From positions 806,001 to 870,000 of the forward strand of contig JAHLKI010000008.1 in the NCBI GenBank assembly GCA_025602905.1: a DNA stretch of 64,000 nt, written 5' to 3'. Position numbers and translations under genes: made by a program. Below, piece by piece: positions 1-10,237 of the stretch. The notes under the pieces are model-generated. The model saw nothing but the letters and a program-made list of their open reading frames with translations, ran no database searches and was not told the DNA's origin. The DNA comes from Phlyctochytrium arcticum (taxonomy: Eukaryota; Chytridiomycota; Chytridiomycetes; Chytridiales; Chytridiaceae). Every line of letters starts with the position of its first letter. Position 1 is the stretch's first letter.

Positions 1-357
1 ATGATTTTGCCCATGTCTATAATCTGCACCTCAGCAGCTCAGCGCCTCATGATGGGTGCATATCATTTAGGTATCGCAACTTGCAACTCATTCTCAATCA
101 ACGAGTCATAATCATCACATAAAGGTATACGTAGTGGAATTAATATTGACAATTTCAAGATGGTTTATGACAAGAAAGAGAAAAGAAAATACTGAACGCA
201 GGGCGACTAGTTGGTTATTCTGATGAATATTATTGTTGAGAAGAAAACGGTTGTATCTCTACTGAGCCAGACTGCCCGACCCCTGGCCCGACCCGGCTCC
301 CATGGGTCACGTGTACTAAGCTATCTACCTAATCTGGCTACATGATTTCCCACTGCG
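1..357. other. No gene recognised
   Basis: I see no supported coding region, RNA gene or repeat here. One CACGTG E-box lies near 307-312, but no gene start is close enough to give it a role. Confidence 0.5.
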
Positions 358-2055
358 CTAGCATCCAAGCTGATAATTCCACAGATGTGGTAGTGGTTGT
401 CGGGGTAGGTACGATCGGGATGGCAACAGATGTGGATGTGGTGGTGACTGTAGGGGACGTGTCAACTGACAAGACAAAAGGGTGGTGATTGTGGTGAGAG
501 ATTTCTTGACTGCAGCGAGCCGCCGGGCTCTCCAGTGCCGCTGGATGGCTTTCGCTTGTGAGAGGAGCACCCGCCATTCCAACTCCCATATCACCACCAG
601 ATTGTATCCGCAGTCGCGGACAGTCTGCTCCCTCTTGAGTGTCTTTTCATAGAGCCCCCCAAACAGAGTAGGTTTGTTCCCACCACACTCTCTGAATCCC
701 TTTCCGTGCAGATGGTCGCCCGGCGCCTGCTGAAAGTCGCCGTGCAGGGAACACCCAATGGTTACGTTTGTTTTGAGGTTTCGTATGCTCCACATTGGAG
801 TAGTCGTAACGGCGACCGTGCACGGCCTCCGCCTCCGCCTTGAACTCAGCCATTGGTTTACGATTGGCGTCTCGCATCCTCTCGATTCCGCACAATCTGC
901 AGCCAGCCCCCTCCAGGAGGACACGTGGAAGCATTGTAATGTCGCCGTGGACATTGCAGGTTACAGTGATGCTTGTCACCGAGTCTTGGTAGACAAGTTT
1001 GGTATATCCATAATTTGGACCCGTGGATGGCGGTTGCGGCCTCAATAAACGAATCCTTTGTAAACTTGACGCGGCCGGGGATGTGGATGATGTCTTTATG
1101 ATGCGTGCCTGGCGTGCCCCGCATTTTAGGCAACCAGAGCCATTTGGAACCGATTGCGCCCGGAAGTGGAATTCCCCATGACCAGGGACTCGGCAAACAA
1201 TTTTCGGGCGGCTAGCTATCTCCGTATAGATTGTCTCGGTGAACTCCCAATCTGTGCTTGGATGTACAAGTTTCACCCTCTCGATGAAGGTCTGAGTCGA
1301 GAGTTTGAATTTCTCCGTCCTTCTCTCCAGGGCACACTTGGGGCAGGTTGAACCGCCCAAGTGTTGAGCACCCCTGCACGTAAAATGGCCGTGAGTCTTG
1401 CAGCAGTCTCAGCAGCCTTTAGTTCCTTCGCCGCCTTCTTGCGCTCTTTTTCCTCTGCTTCCTTCTCCTGCCGGGCACCTGCTGCGGCAGCGCGCTCCGC
1501 TTGCTTTGCCAACGAATGAAATCAGTTTGCCTGCTCCGAGCGTAAACCGTATCAGTGTAATCGTACAAATCGCCGTGGACAGCCATCGCCTTCTCGACAA
1601 ATTGCGCGGTCGTCCAGGTCAAACCCTTCGTGCTGCACATGTTGAACAGCCTGCGCCCTTTGAAAGGTGAGAACTTGGAGTAATTTGAAAAGCGCCTGTG
1701 TGCTGGCGAGATTGTGGACGGTGGCGATGTACGCCAGCAGCCGAGCCAGCCATACTGGTGCGAGGGGGTGCTAATATCGGAAGACTTTGGCAGAGGAGAT
1801 CATTCGACAGGTGTGGCGCTTGGTAGGAGGGGTTCCGATGGAGGGAGGGCCAGATGGCAGTGTTGAGGATGGCCCTGGGTTTTTGTGAATGGGAGTAGGA
1901 TGGTCATCGCGTATTGAATGCCTCTACATGGATATAATAGGAAATGTTAGATGGGCTATACAAAAGTCATCGCATTCTACACACACAGTACGTACCTTTG
2001 GCGGGCGACCAAGAGACGAAGAAGATGGCCCGTCAGTGGCCCGCTTGGGGGGCAT
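358..2055 (-). pseudogene. Degraded repeat zinc-ribbon (DUF723-like) protein with C-terminal endonuclease-like motif
   Basis: The minus strand carries pieces of one long gene spread over all three frames. It opens with ATG at 2055, a 20-codon exon (2055-1996) and a plausible GT-AG intron (1995-1924). About five copies of a unit follow, with pattern F-x-A-x-x-VHG-x-x-YDY, then C-x-x-HG-x-F, then GxGCxxC. Examples are FVEKAMAVHGDLYDY near 1600, ITVTCNVHGD near 960, GAGCRLCG near 905 and EAVHGRRYDYSNV near 840. A Lys/Glu-rich stretch lies at 1390-1510. The C-terminus near 560-620 reads RDCGYNLVVIWELEW, which resembles the GY-x-VV-x-IWE-x-EW motif of Vsr/PD-(D/E)XK-like nucleases attached to such zinc ribbons in phages, giant viruses and eukaryotic mobile DNA. 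At least five frame changes and a TAG in the first frame show it is broken. Its origin as a selfish or viral gene is inference. Confidence 0.6.
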
Positions 2056-3307
2056 GGCGGGGGGCGGCGGTTGTATCGACGGTCGGTGATGAGAGAGGAA
2101 GATGTGTATTAGATCGTAGGATTTTTCGTCAAATGAAAAGGTCTAATCTGATGCAGGAGATGACTGGGGGATGAGAGAGGGGGCGGCGCTGGGATGCATT
2201 CGCATATAAATACCGCCCCAACGACCTTACGAAACAAGGTTGTTGACTCTCGGAATCCCGGATTCTGTCGGATGTGCCAGAGACCCCAATTGACCCACTT
2301 TATGGAGGAGTGAGTGCATCCCAGCAGTCCGCAGCAGTTGGAGGTTGGAGCGGAGCTTGGCTGCGGCGACCCTTACGAAAAGGGTTGCTTGACTCTCGGA
2401 TGCTGGACGCGCCAGATGTAGATTCCTTCAGTAAAATTGGAGATTGTATTCTTATCCGCTGACCTCCCAGCGGGAGATTCCAAATGCCCTCTCTGTATAT
2501 GAGGAGTTATGTGGGGAATTACATGTGGAGAGATACTGTCAGATAGTTGACAGATCCATGTAATGTGGGAAAGAGCAAGCATGTCACTAAAGCAGCAAAA
2601 GGGAACCAATTTATTGCAGAGACCTGAAGAGACCCCAGCTGGCTATCTTTACGGAGGATTGAGTCCTCCGGGTGCATTGTCTTCTTTGTAATTTACTCGG
2701 TGCCCTCGGACTGTTGGCAGTACTCACGAGCCGTCGGCTGAACGCATCTTCCGTCCATAAAGATGCCACTTTTGAGCTTTTCTGGCGGCGTTCGTATAGT
2801 TGATACTCGTCGATATACTCTCGCTTTGTGCAAAGTTTCGACCTATATTTCCGGTGTATTACTTTCTTCAGGGGCTTTTCTTGATAGTGGCTAGCAATGT
2901 CAACCAGAACCGTAAGTTCCTCATCTTGAAGAGATGCCGAGCAGCTATATTCTTGACCAATAATGTGACAGGTTCTCCTGAGAAGACTAGCGTGTTATAT
3001 TGAGCGTGGGAAAAACATTGTTTTAAGATGTCTTGTACAACTTTATACGCTGGTTTGAGGTCCTGGAGATAGCTATCACCTCCGAGAAACCCAAAGTAGC
3101 CTTAAAGAAATTAAAGCCTGGGTGAAATTAGCTCTCGCATGAAAGATATGACTTTTGCTCCCTTACGACGATATACCCCCACACAGTCGGCAATTTCTAG
3201 TGTTAATATGACTTAAAAGAGTGACTCAAAATATTGTTATGTATTTATCTTGGTGCACTGACAACTGACAATCTAAACCCACTCTAACTCAGTATACTTC
3301 TTGTACG
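2056..3307. other. Intergenic, no convincing gene
   Basis: Short open frames occur but have no recognisable motif or codon signature. The only structure I see is the pair of imperfect direct repeats at 2226-2425. This interval separates the broken zinc-ribbon gene (its 5' end) from the 3' end of the receptor gene. Confidence 0.4.
2226..2425. repeat. Imperfect direct repeat pair (about 55 bp each)
   Basis: Two related segments start near 2226 and 2370. Both contain CCTTACGAAA, then GGTTG followed within a few bases by TTGACTCTCGGA, then a GCCAGA or GTGCCAGA element. The period is about 143 bp. A related AGACCCCA element recurs near 2281 and 2628. I cannot assign it to a known element. Confidence 0.4.
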
Positions 3308-6300
3308 CTATGCATTAAACCTAGCGGCTGATCGATCCATCGTGGAATGCACGGGATTTTTGGGCTTGCGCGTGTCGCCAAGCTGTTCGACCCATGCCCG
3401 GGCAGCTTCCATGCTTGGCGTCTGGAAGGTAAAGTAATGAGTCTCGTTGATGCAAATGCCAAAGGAAACAAGATTGTTTGCGTCCATGGCGGGCGGAGTA
3501 ACGTCTTGTGACTTGATCCGATAGGTGTGGCCTGAGCCATCCTTTGCATCCTATCAAGAAAAGATTTCTACCATTAATGAGCTGCTTTAAATAGGCAAAA
3601 GTGACGGCCCGCTTACATATGGAATCAGGGACAGGATCAAGTCGCGAGGATGGTATATGATTTTGTACTGATGCCAAGCTGCAAATCCAAGAGCGAAATG
3701 ACTTTTTGCATAGCGGCCTACCAGTATGCCAGTGGAAAATACAGAATTGACTTGTGGCGCGGGAAAGTGTTTGGTAGCGTCGCCAACATCTGGCATACGG
3801 GCTTTTGTCGCCTTAGTATCGTCAGACCCGGAACTGGACCCCCCGGCCATAGTCATAACCTTGCTGCCGGTCCCATCGTTGCGGCGGGACGGAATCTTGC
3901 TCAGAATCTTTTTGGCAATGGGAAAGAAGAATACCACAATAAAGAAGATGTTGCACTCCAGAATGATCAAGGAGCGAATGGCAAAGACGACTTGCGCGCT
4001 CAGAGCATCGATAAACAGAATCGCTAAACCGATAAAAGACAAAGACGCGGTGTTCCAGACAATCAGCGCAATCTTGTGCGCTTCATTGTACTCTGCGCGA
4101 ATGTGCCTTGTGAAATAGGCCATGCCCACGGCCGCCAAAATCAACAGTCCGTTGATGGCCAGCAAGAGCCCAGTCATTAGCCAGTGGAAGTCGCTGTTAG
4201 AGGATTGACATGTGGCAAAGTTGTAGGTCGAGAGGTAAACTCGCGACGGTAAAGGAGGATTGACCCCGGTCCACACGGCAAGAATCACCTGGATGTTCCA
4301 AATCAGTTTGATATTCTTTTCAATGAAAAAAGCTGCGACCTACCGCTTCTATGAGCAGGAATACTCCAGCACGCATCGCAAAGTCGAGAGGCGAGAATTT
4401 TAGTCGCTTCATGTACGGGTTATTGAAAATGCGTGCCACGCGCCAATTTTCTGGAACACACACATTTAATAACCGTTCGCGCAGTCACAGTCTCCGGTAT
4501 ACGTACTTTCCAGTAGCGCCAACAGAATCAAAGAAAACGAAATGCTGAGCATCCAGGGTTGCAATATGCAAGTGATTTGCGTGGGATAGCCACTGTATAC
4601 GAAGATTGTAGCAAGATTAATACTAGACCCAAGGATCATCTAAAATTCATGAATCGCATCAGCAAAATCATTTGTAGAGCGGCAAAAAGAGAACCTACCA
4701 GTGAGCAGAAACCAAAGGACGCGGACTTTACAACTTTGGTCGAGCGGTACCAAAATAAAAATACAGCCGTCACAAAGTTCACCGCTAATGCAATGACTGT
4801 CAGACTACTCATGGTGATGGAAAGTGCGGAGGTGGATTCAATGTATACTGGCGGCCCTGGCGTACAAAGAAAAGTCCGAGTCATTAATATTAGCGTATTG
4901 ATAAGGTGCAAAGGTGTATTTACCTCGTGCGGGGTCAACCCATGTGCCAGCCATTTTTTCTGCACTGATGGACATGGCAGTCAACATTGCCGCCGTACCG
5001 GTTTTGTCTTTGCTAAACTTGGTTTGGCCAGCGAAGAAATCATGGATGGCAGTGTAGATTCGTTGAGATACGGCACCATAGTTGCGGACAGATGCAGAGG
5101 GGCGAACGGCCACTTGCACTGTTTTAAAAAGATCACAGTACTTGATGGCAGTACAGACGCTAATATCTGGTGAAACGAGAATTCAAAAGTCAGCAAAAGC
5201 CTACCGCCTGAGTAAGATATTCCCACGCACCATTATACAAATCTGGAATGGTAGGCAGCAACCCATGCGCAATTGCTCGCGCGCGCTGCACTTCTTTCGA
5301 GCCTAGGAAGGCCAGCACCTTTGCGGCACTCGTCGCGTCCTTGCTTTGGTGGGAAATACCTAGCTGCCAGCCGCCCAGGGCAGAACCCGATTGACCAGGA
5401 TAGCGACCAGGAAGGAGGCCATAACTCCAGGTGCGACCCGTGTTATTAAAAGCTTTGCTTGTCTCAATGTTTTTGATAGCTTTGGGCCAATTGCGCATAA
5501 AGATTCTGCGGGGAAAAAAAAGAATGTCAACATCACTATGGAAATTACCAGCCAATTGAACTTACGCATTGCCTGCGGCAAATCCATCTATTCCAGCTTG
5601 TTCTTGATGCACCAGACTGCCAGTCGGCATCAGCCATGGATCATCGTCTATCCAACCAGCTATCTTGCTCAGTATCCACGTCGCATTTTCATGTTCTATT
5701 GTCATCCGTCCATCCCCGTCCAAAATCGGCCCAGCACCTGTTGATTTGATCCACTCTACCAGGTTACACGTAAGACCTTCATAACTGTCAAGCTGGGCAA
5801 GGTAGCCAGCGAGGCCGGTATTCCCGGCTGCTCGCTCGCCTCGCAAGATATCTCTAGCCGCGGCTTCGAGTTGATCCCACGTTTTCGGAATGGTATGGTT
5901 GTACTTGGCCAAAAGGTCAGTGCGATAGAAGAAGATGCCATAATTTGCACTCCACGGGATCGCAACTGCAAGGTAATTGTCATTTCTCTTGATGCGCAGA
6001 TTGAAAGTGAATGTGACATACTGTATTTCTCATCGACAATGTTGTTGACCACAATATCAGGATTGAACGTGTCGAAAACAGACTTTGGAATCAGGTTGTT
6101 AAGAGGTTGAAAGTAAGGTCCGTAGTCGCCAATCCAAACAACATCCAACATATAGATGTCGTAGTAATCAGGTTTCAATGTCTGATGGTCATCAGGTTAG
6201 TGGCTGGGGACTTGTCGAAAATGCGATTTTCTTCATACTTTCAAGTAGCTATTGACCACGGCACCTAATGAAAAGGAACCAAATCAGAACGTGAGTCGCA

Positions 6301-6617
6301 AATAGGATAACCGTAAAATTCTAGCCCACTTACCATAATCGTTGGTAACAAGCGACTGCGCCCAATCCAGAGTGACTTCGATGCCACTGGTCAGGGTCCA
6401 AGCATCCATCAAGGGTCGGAGGATACTATCCTCGTACGCAATGTCGATAGTGGGCTTGAGAAGGACACGGACTTTGGGTGCTGCCTCAACTGAAAATGAT
6501 AAATTCGGTTAAGGTTTTATCTCCTTGGACGGTTTTTGACTTACCATTTGGATTGATTGCGACAAACAGCAGGACAGCTGCCAAAAATTGGGTATACAAG
6601 AGCTTTAGGAATAACAT
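3308..6617 (-). CDS. Class C GPCR-like receptor with bacterial-type solute-binding ectodomain and PH-like tail
   Basis: Likely a plasma-membrane receptor of 881 aa. Exons: 6617-6545, 6489-6334, 6264-6239, 6181-6022, 5965-5566, 5505-5231, 5166-4924, 4856-4699, 4639-4507, 4450-4344, 4288-3617, 3550-3308. A hydrophobic signal peptide (MLFLKLLYTQFLAAVLLF) comes first. Residues about 25-445 form a family 1 extracellular solute-binding domain (AIPWSANYGIFFYRTDLL, then KTWDQLEAAA, GLLPGRY, AVRPSA). Seven hydrophobic helices follow at about 455-698, with class C features: a Lys after TM1 (KVVKSASF), a GSSIN stretch in TM2, a Cys before TM3 and KNWRVARIF after TM3. Residues about 757-858, around W781 and the final SMEAARAWVEQLG, look like a PH domain. 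Dictyostelium Grl receptors have an analogous layout but a BMP-type ectodomain. The ligand (sugar, peptide or polyamine) cannot be read from sequence. The 26-nt third exon is unusually small. Confidence 0.85.
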
Positions 6618-7992
6618 GATGAGCAAACTCAGCAAAGATGGTGGGAATGAATGAAAGAAAGTGAGAGGGCTGAGATATGTTATTACCTGGCTTTAATAGG
6701 AATTTTTGTTAGCACCTAGATTGGGACCACTCGGAGCCCCGGGATATATTGTGTCAATCATCCTGAACGGGCATTCTTAAAATAGCAAGGCGAGCTTGTA
6801 AACTCCTTGTTCCGGACATTATCCGAGATAATAATACATTCTTCCAATTTTGTAGTGTGCACAACGTGTGGAGTACGGCATAGATCCACGACGGACAATG
6901 TTACATCATAAGTACAAAGACCCAGACAATGAAGAAAGTCAGTTGCAAAAATAGTGGAATCTTCCAGACCAGTTCTGAGACCAGTTATGATTGGATAAAT
7001 CCCCGGAATCAATGTAGAATTCCGTAGGAAAATTACTCGGCAACCTTATTATTTAGGTTCTAGACTAGCTCTGGACATTTATTCCAAAGAAACATGGGAA
7101 TTTGGATAAAATTCAAAGATAATAATTCGATGAGGTACCATCATCCCAGAACCTGTCTTCTGGTCCCGTGCAGAAACAAACCTTACAAAAATTTAATTAG
7201 GTTGCGTCAAAAACTATATATAGGGGGAGAGCCGGCATTAATTTTTCCACCCCGGGAGCGCTGTAACTTTTGCCCCCCGGGCGTCACTTTTAACTTTTCC
7301 ACCCAGGGCCATTACGCAAATACAGCTTCACTGACTTGACTTACGATATCATCGGAAGTCTAGTCAGAATCCACTCTTCCCCCACGGGGCGTCTTTAGGC
7401 TTTCCACCCCAGACGTCGCCCAATAAATGCGTAGTCGAACTTGGCATTGAGGACGTGGGTGTAACTCTTCTAGGCGGAAAAAAACACCGGAGGAATGCCA
7501 AATATGGAAAACATCCCGATTTCCGTTTAGCCAAAGAGCTTGCGGGCTTGATCATATGGTTGGAAACAACGTAACGGAAAAAAGGGGATATGTGGGACTC
7601 AAGCGAGATTAGAAAGAGAGGATAGCCGCTACTGCTGCTGTAGATAGAAAATTACAGAGGAACGGGAAAAATCTAGCAAGAGACTCATTGGAAAGACAAA
7701 AATCAATAGTACCGGTAAGAAAATCTGCAGGGATTTTAATTTAGAAAATAATATTACTATGGAGCGTCATGAAGTCAAAAGTTTTTTTTTTGGGAGGCAG
7801 CAACGAATAAGAAACACTTTAACAGGGGAAACACTTTTGATCTCATGCTTTGAATATGTACACAATCAAAGTTTAAAAATCCGCCCAAAAGAAATCAATT
7901 CAAAAAAAAAGGAAGACACGAATCGGAAAAGAAAATAAAAAAATGGAAAAAGGGGGTGACAGAGGAAAAAGAAGTACAGAATAAAATACTGG
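6618..7992. other. Intergenic between receptor promoter and Arg/Asp-rich gene 3' end
   Basis: No credible gene is visible. The region upstream of 6617 should hold the receptor promoter. The only clear structure is the TTTTCCACCC-type repeat cluster near 7239-7400. A-rich sequence at 7750-7980 is consistent with the 3' region of the flanking minus-strand gene. Confidence 0.4.
7239..7400. repeat. Short imperfect tandem repeats around TTTTCCACCC
   Basis: Three copies of a TAA(C/T)TTTT-SCMCCC-type unit begin at 7239, 7264 and 7291, about 25-27 bp apart, each followed by a GGG-containing G/C block. A looser fourth copy (GGCTTTCCACCCC) lies near 7391-7403. The unit could be the end of an old transposon or an expanded promoter or minisatellite sequence. 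I cannot decide which. Confidence 0.4.
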
Positions 7993-9816
7993 TCACATAT
8001 TGCCTTTTTCACCATCATCGCTAGCCGGACCACCACCACCATCGGCAGCAGCCAGTAGAGCCCGAATACTCTCCTCATGCCGCTCCACCTGTCCCCGTAT
8101 CATCTCAACCTGATGCGTCCATTTCTCGACTTCCCAGTTGGCGAGCCACAACTCAAATCTTGACCTGCGGAGGTCAGTGGCTAATTTGTCATCTTCGGAT
8201 TGGAGCCGGGTGTATTCCAATGACCATCGTTCTGCCTATATAAAATAAAAATATGAGTGATTGTGAGGGGATATAGCAGTAGGGGTGTCATATACCTCTT
8301 TATCAGGAGTATCGAAATAGGCGAGTCGGAGTGGGACGGGCACGTCTTCGGCGCGTAAGGGTTTTCGAGGCGGAAAGGGTTTTATGGATGGAGATGGTGG
8401 GTGGGGGGATGAATGGAAATGGGGACGGAATGAAGGATGTTGCTGTTGTGGATTGGAGGGTGTGCGATGATGATTTGGGTGAGGAGATTGCGGTGGGTAG
8501 GGGGATGATGGCGGGTACGAGTCTGGTGGAGGTGGATATGGGCGAGTGCTGGTAGTAGGAGTTGCTGGTGTTGACGGCTGGTGAGTTGGGGGTGGGGGGT
8601 ACCGGTTCGTTGTATGACTGGGCGTCTTTGGAGGGTCGGGCCGTCGGAGGGGTGGTGGTGAGGTCCGGCGCGTGGGAGTGGATTGGCTTGAAGAAGACTG
8701 GGGTGGGTACTCGCCGATGTTGCCGCCGCGTGGGGGGTAGCGAGAATTGCTGATGTCTTTGGATGGGGGTGGCGACAAACGTGCCGGGGTTAAAGCTGGT
8801 GGTGGGGGACGCTGTGAGATAGATCCTGTTCGTTCGCGGGTTAAGTTTTCGCGTGGAGCACGGTCCCGATCTCTGTCTGCGCGAGGGAAATCACGGTCAG
8901 GAGTATTTCGCTCACGGTCTCTGATGTTGTCCTTTACTCTTTCGTGATCCCGACGGTCACGGTCGTAGCGGTTGTCCCGAATTCCGCGGTCGGTAGTGCT
9001 GTCGCGGCCTCGAAAATCACCACGGTCCGGTTCCTTTCCACGATAGTCTTTATCCCGTCCCGACTCTGAGATTCGGTCACGGTCACTACTGCCACTACTG
9101 GGACGCTCACGCTCCCTTTCCGTGCGTACTCCCCGGTCTATCGTTGCTCCCCGAATGGGCACACTCCTTTCTCTATCCCGTTCATTCGGCCTGGAAATCT
9201 CCCCACCTCGCGATGGCGTGTCTCGTCCTACAAATCGATCTCGTTCACGGTCAGGCGCCAGCGGACGTTCCCTTTCTCTATAACTATCCCTCTCCCTTTC
9301 TCTATCCCGATCTCGGTCTCGGTCTCGGTCTCGATCACGTTCTCGGTGTCGGTCTCGGTCACGATCCCTCCAGTCCCGATGTTGATCCCGGTCTCTATCT
9401 CGTTCATTTCCCCTATCCCTAGGATATGGATGATATCTGCCGCCCGAAGGTGATGGTGACGAAGGTCCATCTCTTCTATGCCTATACTCGGGATACGATC
9501 GCCCACTGCTGGGCGGAGGAGGAGGTGGGGACCTCGTTCGACGCTGTTGATCACTTTGACTTTGATTTGGACGATCAGAAACGGCTGATTTGTGATGTGA
9601 CAATGGCGGGGGTGGTGGAGGCGGACCAGCTGGTCGTGTGCTAGTTCTGGAATGGGCCGGAGAAGAGCGCTGTGAGTGGGTTTGAGAAGACGGGGCCATG
9701 AGGGGTGGGGGTGGTGGTGGGGGATAAGAAGCTGGAGTAGTTGGGGTTGAGGACGACGAGACTGACGGCTGGCGTTGCCTAGGCCGACTTGAGGGCGCTG
9801 GCGACCGCTCGGCCAT
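7993..9816 (-). CDS. Arg/Asp-rich low-complexity protein with conserved C-terminal helical block
   Basis: Unrecognised protein of 587 aa in two exons (9816-8296, 8235-7993). The first ATG in the frame is at 9816; the upstream GTG is not used. The N-terminus and mid-region are biased: poly-Pro tracts, then long runs of alternating RD/RE dipeptides (about residues 120-330), then Pro/Ser-rich sequence. The last 110 residues differ: they read PLRAEDVPVPLRLAYFDTPD, then a predicted amphipathic helix with Trp and charged residues (AERWSLEYTRLQ, LWLANWEVEKW). This compact end is probably the conserved functional module. RD/RE repeats are typical of nuclear RNA-processing proteins, so a nuclear role is plausible but unproven. 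Confidence 0.75.
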
Positions 9817-10090
9817 TGTTTCCACGTACTGCTGCTGCTCTGCTCTGCCAGTCCTTTAATGTCTTTAGTTCTACAATATACGACAATTCTTTGCGGAAAA
9901 CACTACTTGGTTGTCGTATAGGCCGCTCGGACGGATCTTTACGAGCTCTTTTCCCAAACACGCTGCACACCCACGCAGAACCTTGTCAGTAATAAAGCAC
10001 TCGCCATCCGCCTGTGCTGCCAGTCAAAATGTGTGATGTTAATGCCGTAATTAGAGCGGTTGAGCGGATCTCGCACTTTTGGCAAAGCGC

Positions 10091-10100
10091 TTTCGCGAAA
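10091..10100. promoter_or_regulatory. E2F-type palindrome TTTCGCGAAA
   Basis: A perfect 10-bp palindrome that matches the E2F/DP half-site pair lies 275 bp upstream of the Arg/Asp-rich gene start and just beyond the 3' end of the DDT/WHIM gene. A nearby TTTTGGC at about 10077 resembles a further half-site. Whether it is bound is inference. Confidence 0.45.
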
Positions 10101-10109
10101 ACACCGCGC

Positions 10110-10141
10110 ATGACTGTGCGAGCGGCCAGCGGCACAGTCAT
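10110..10141. promoter_or_regulatory. Perfect 10-bp inverted repeat with 12-nt loop
   Basis: ATGACTGTGC at 10110-10119 is the exact reverse complement of GCACAGTCAT at 10132-10141, separated by a G/C-rich 12-nt spacer. It sits in the 421-bp gap between two minus-strand genes, ten bases from the TTTCGCGAAA palindrome. It could be a dimeric factor site or the 3' processing/terminator hairpin of the upstream gene. Confidence 0.4.
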
Positions 10142-10237
10142 AACTCGTACTGCGCAAACTGACAAATTGGAGCAAACCCAAAAAGAATGTATTAAATGTA
10201 CGGGGGTCTCAACAACGACGATAATATATGCAAAAAT

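Noticed and set aside
2800..3003. Small hydrophobic frame (67 codons)
   Set aside because: It is short and isolated, with no supporting motif. Hydrophobicity alone is expected by chance in A/T-rich sequence.
5166..5230. Continuation WEYLTQA in the receptor gene
   Set aside because: A donor at 5230 (AATG|GTGCGT) and acceptor at 5167 keep phase and join DLYN to DISVC, matching solute-binding proteins. The read-through does not connect in frame.
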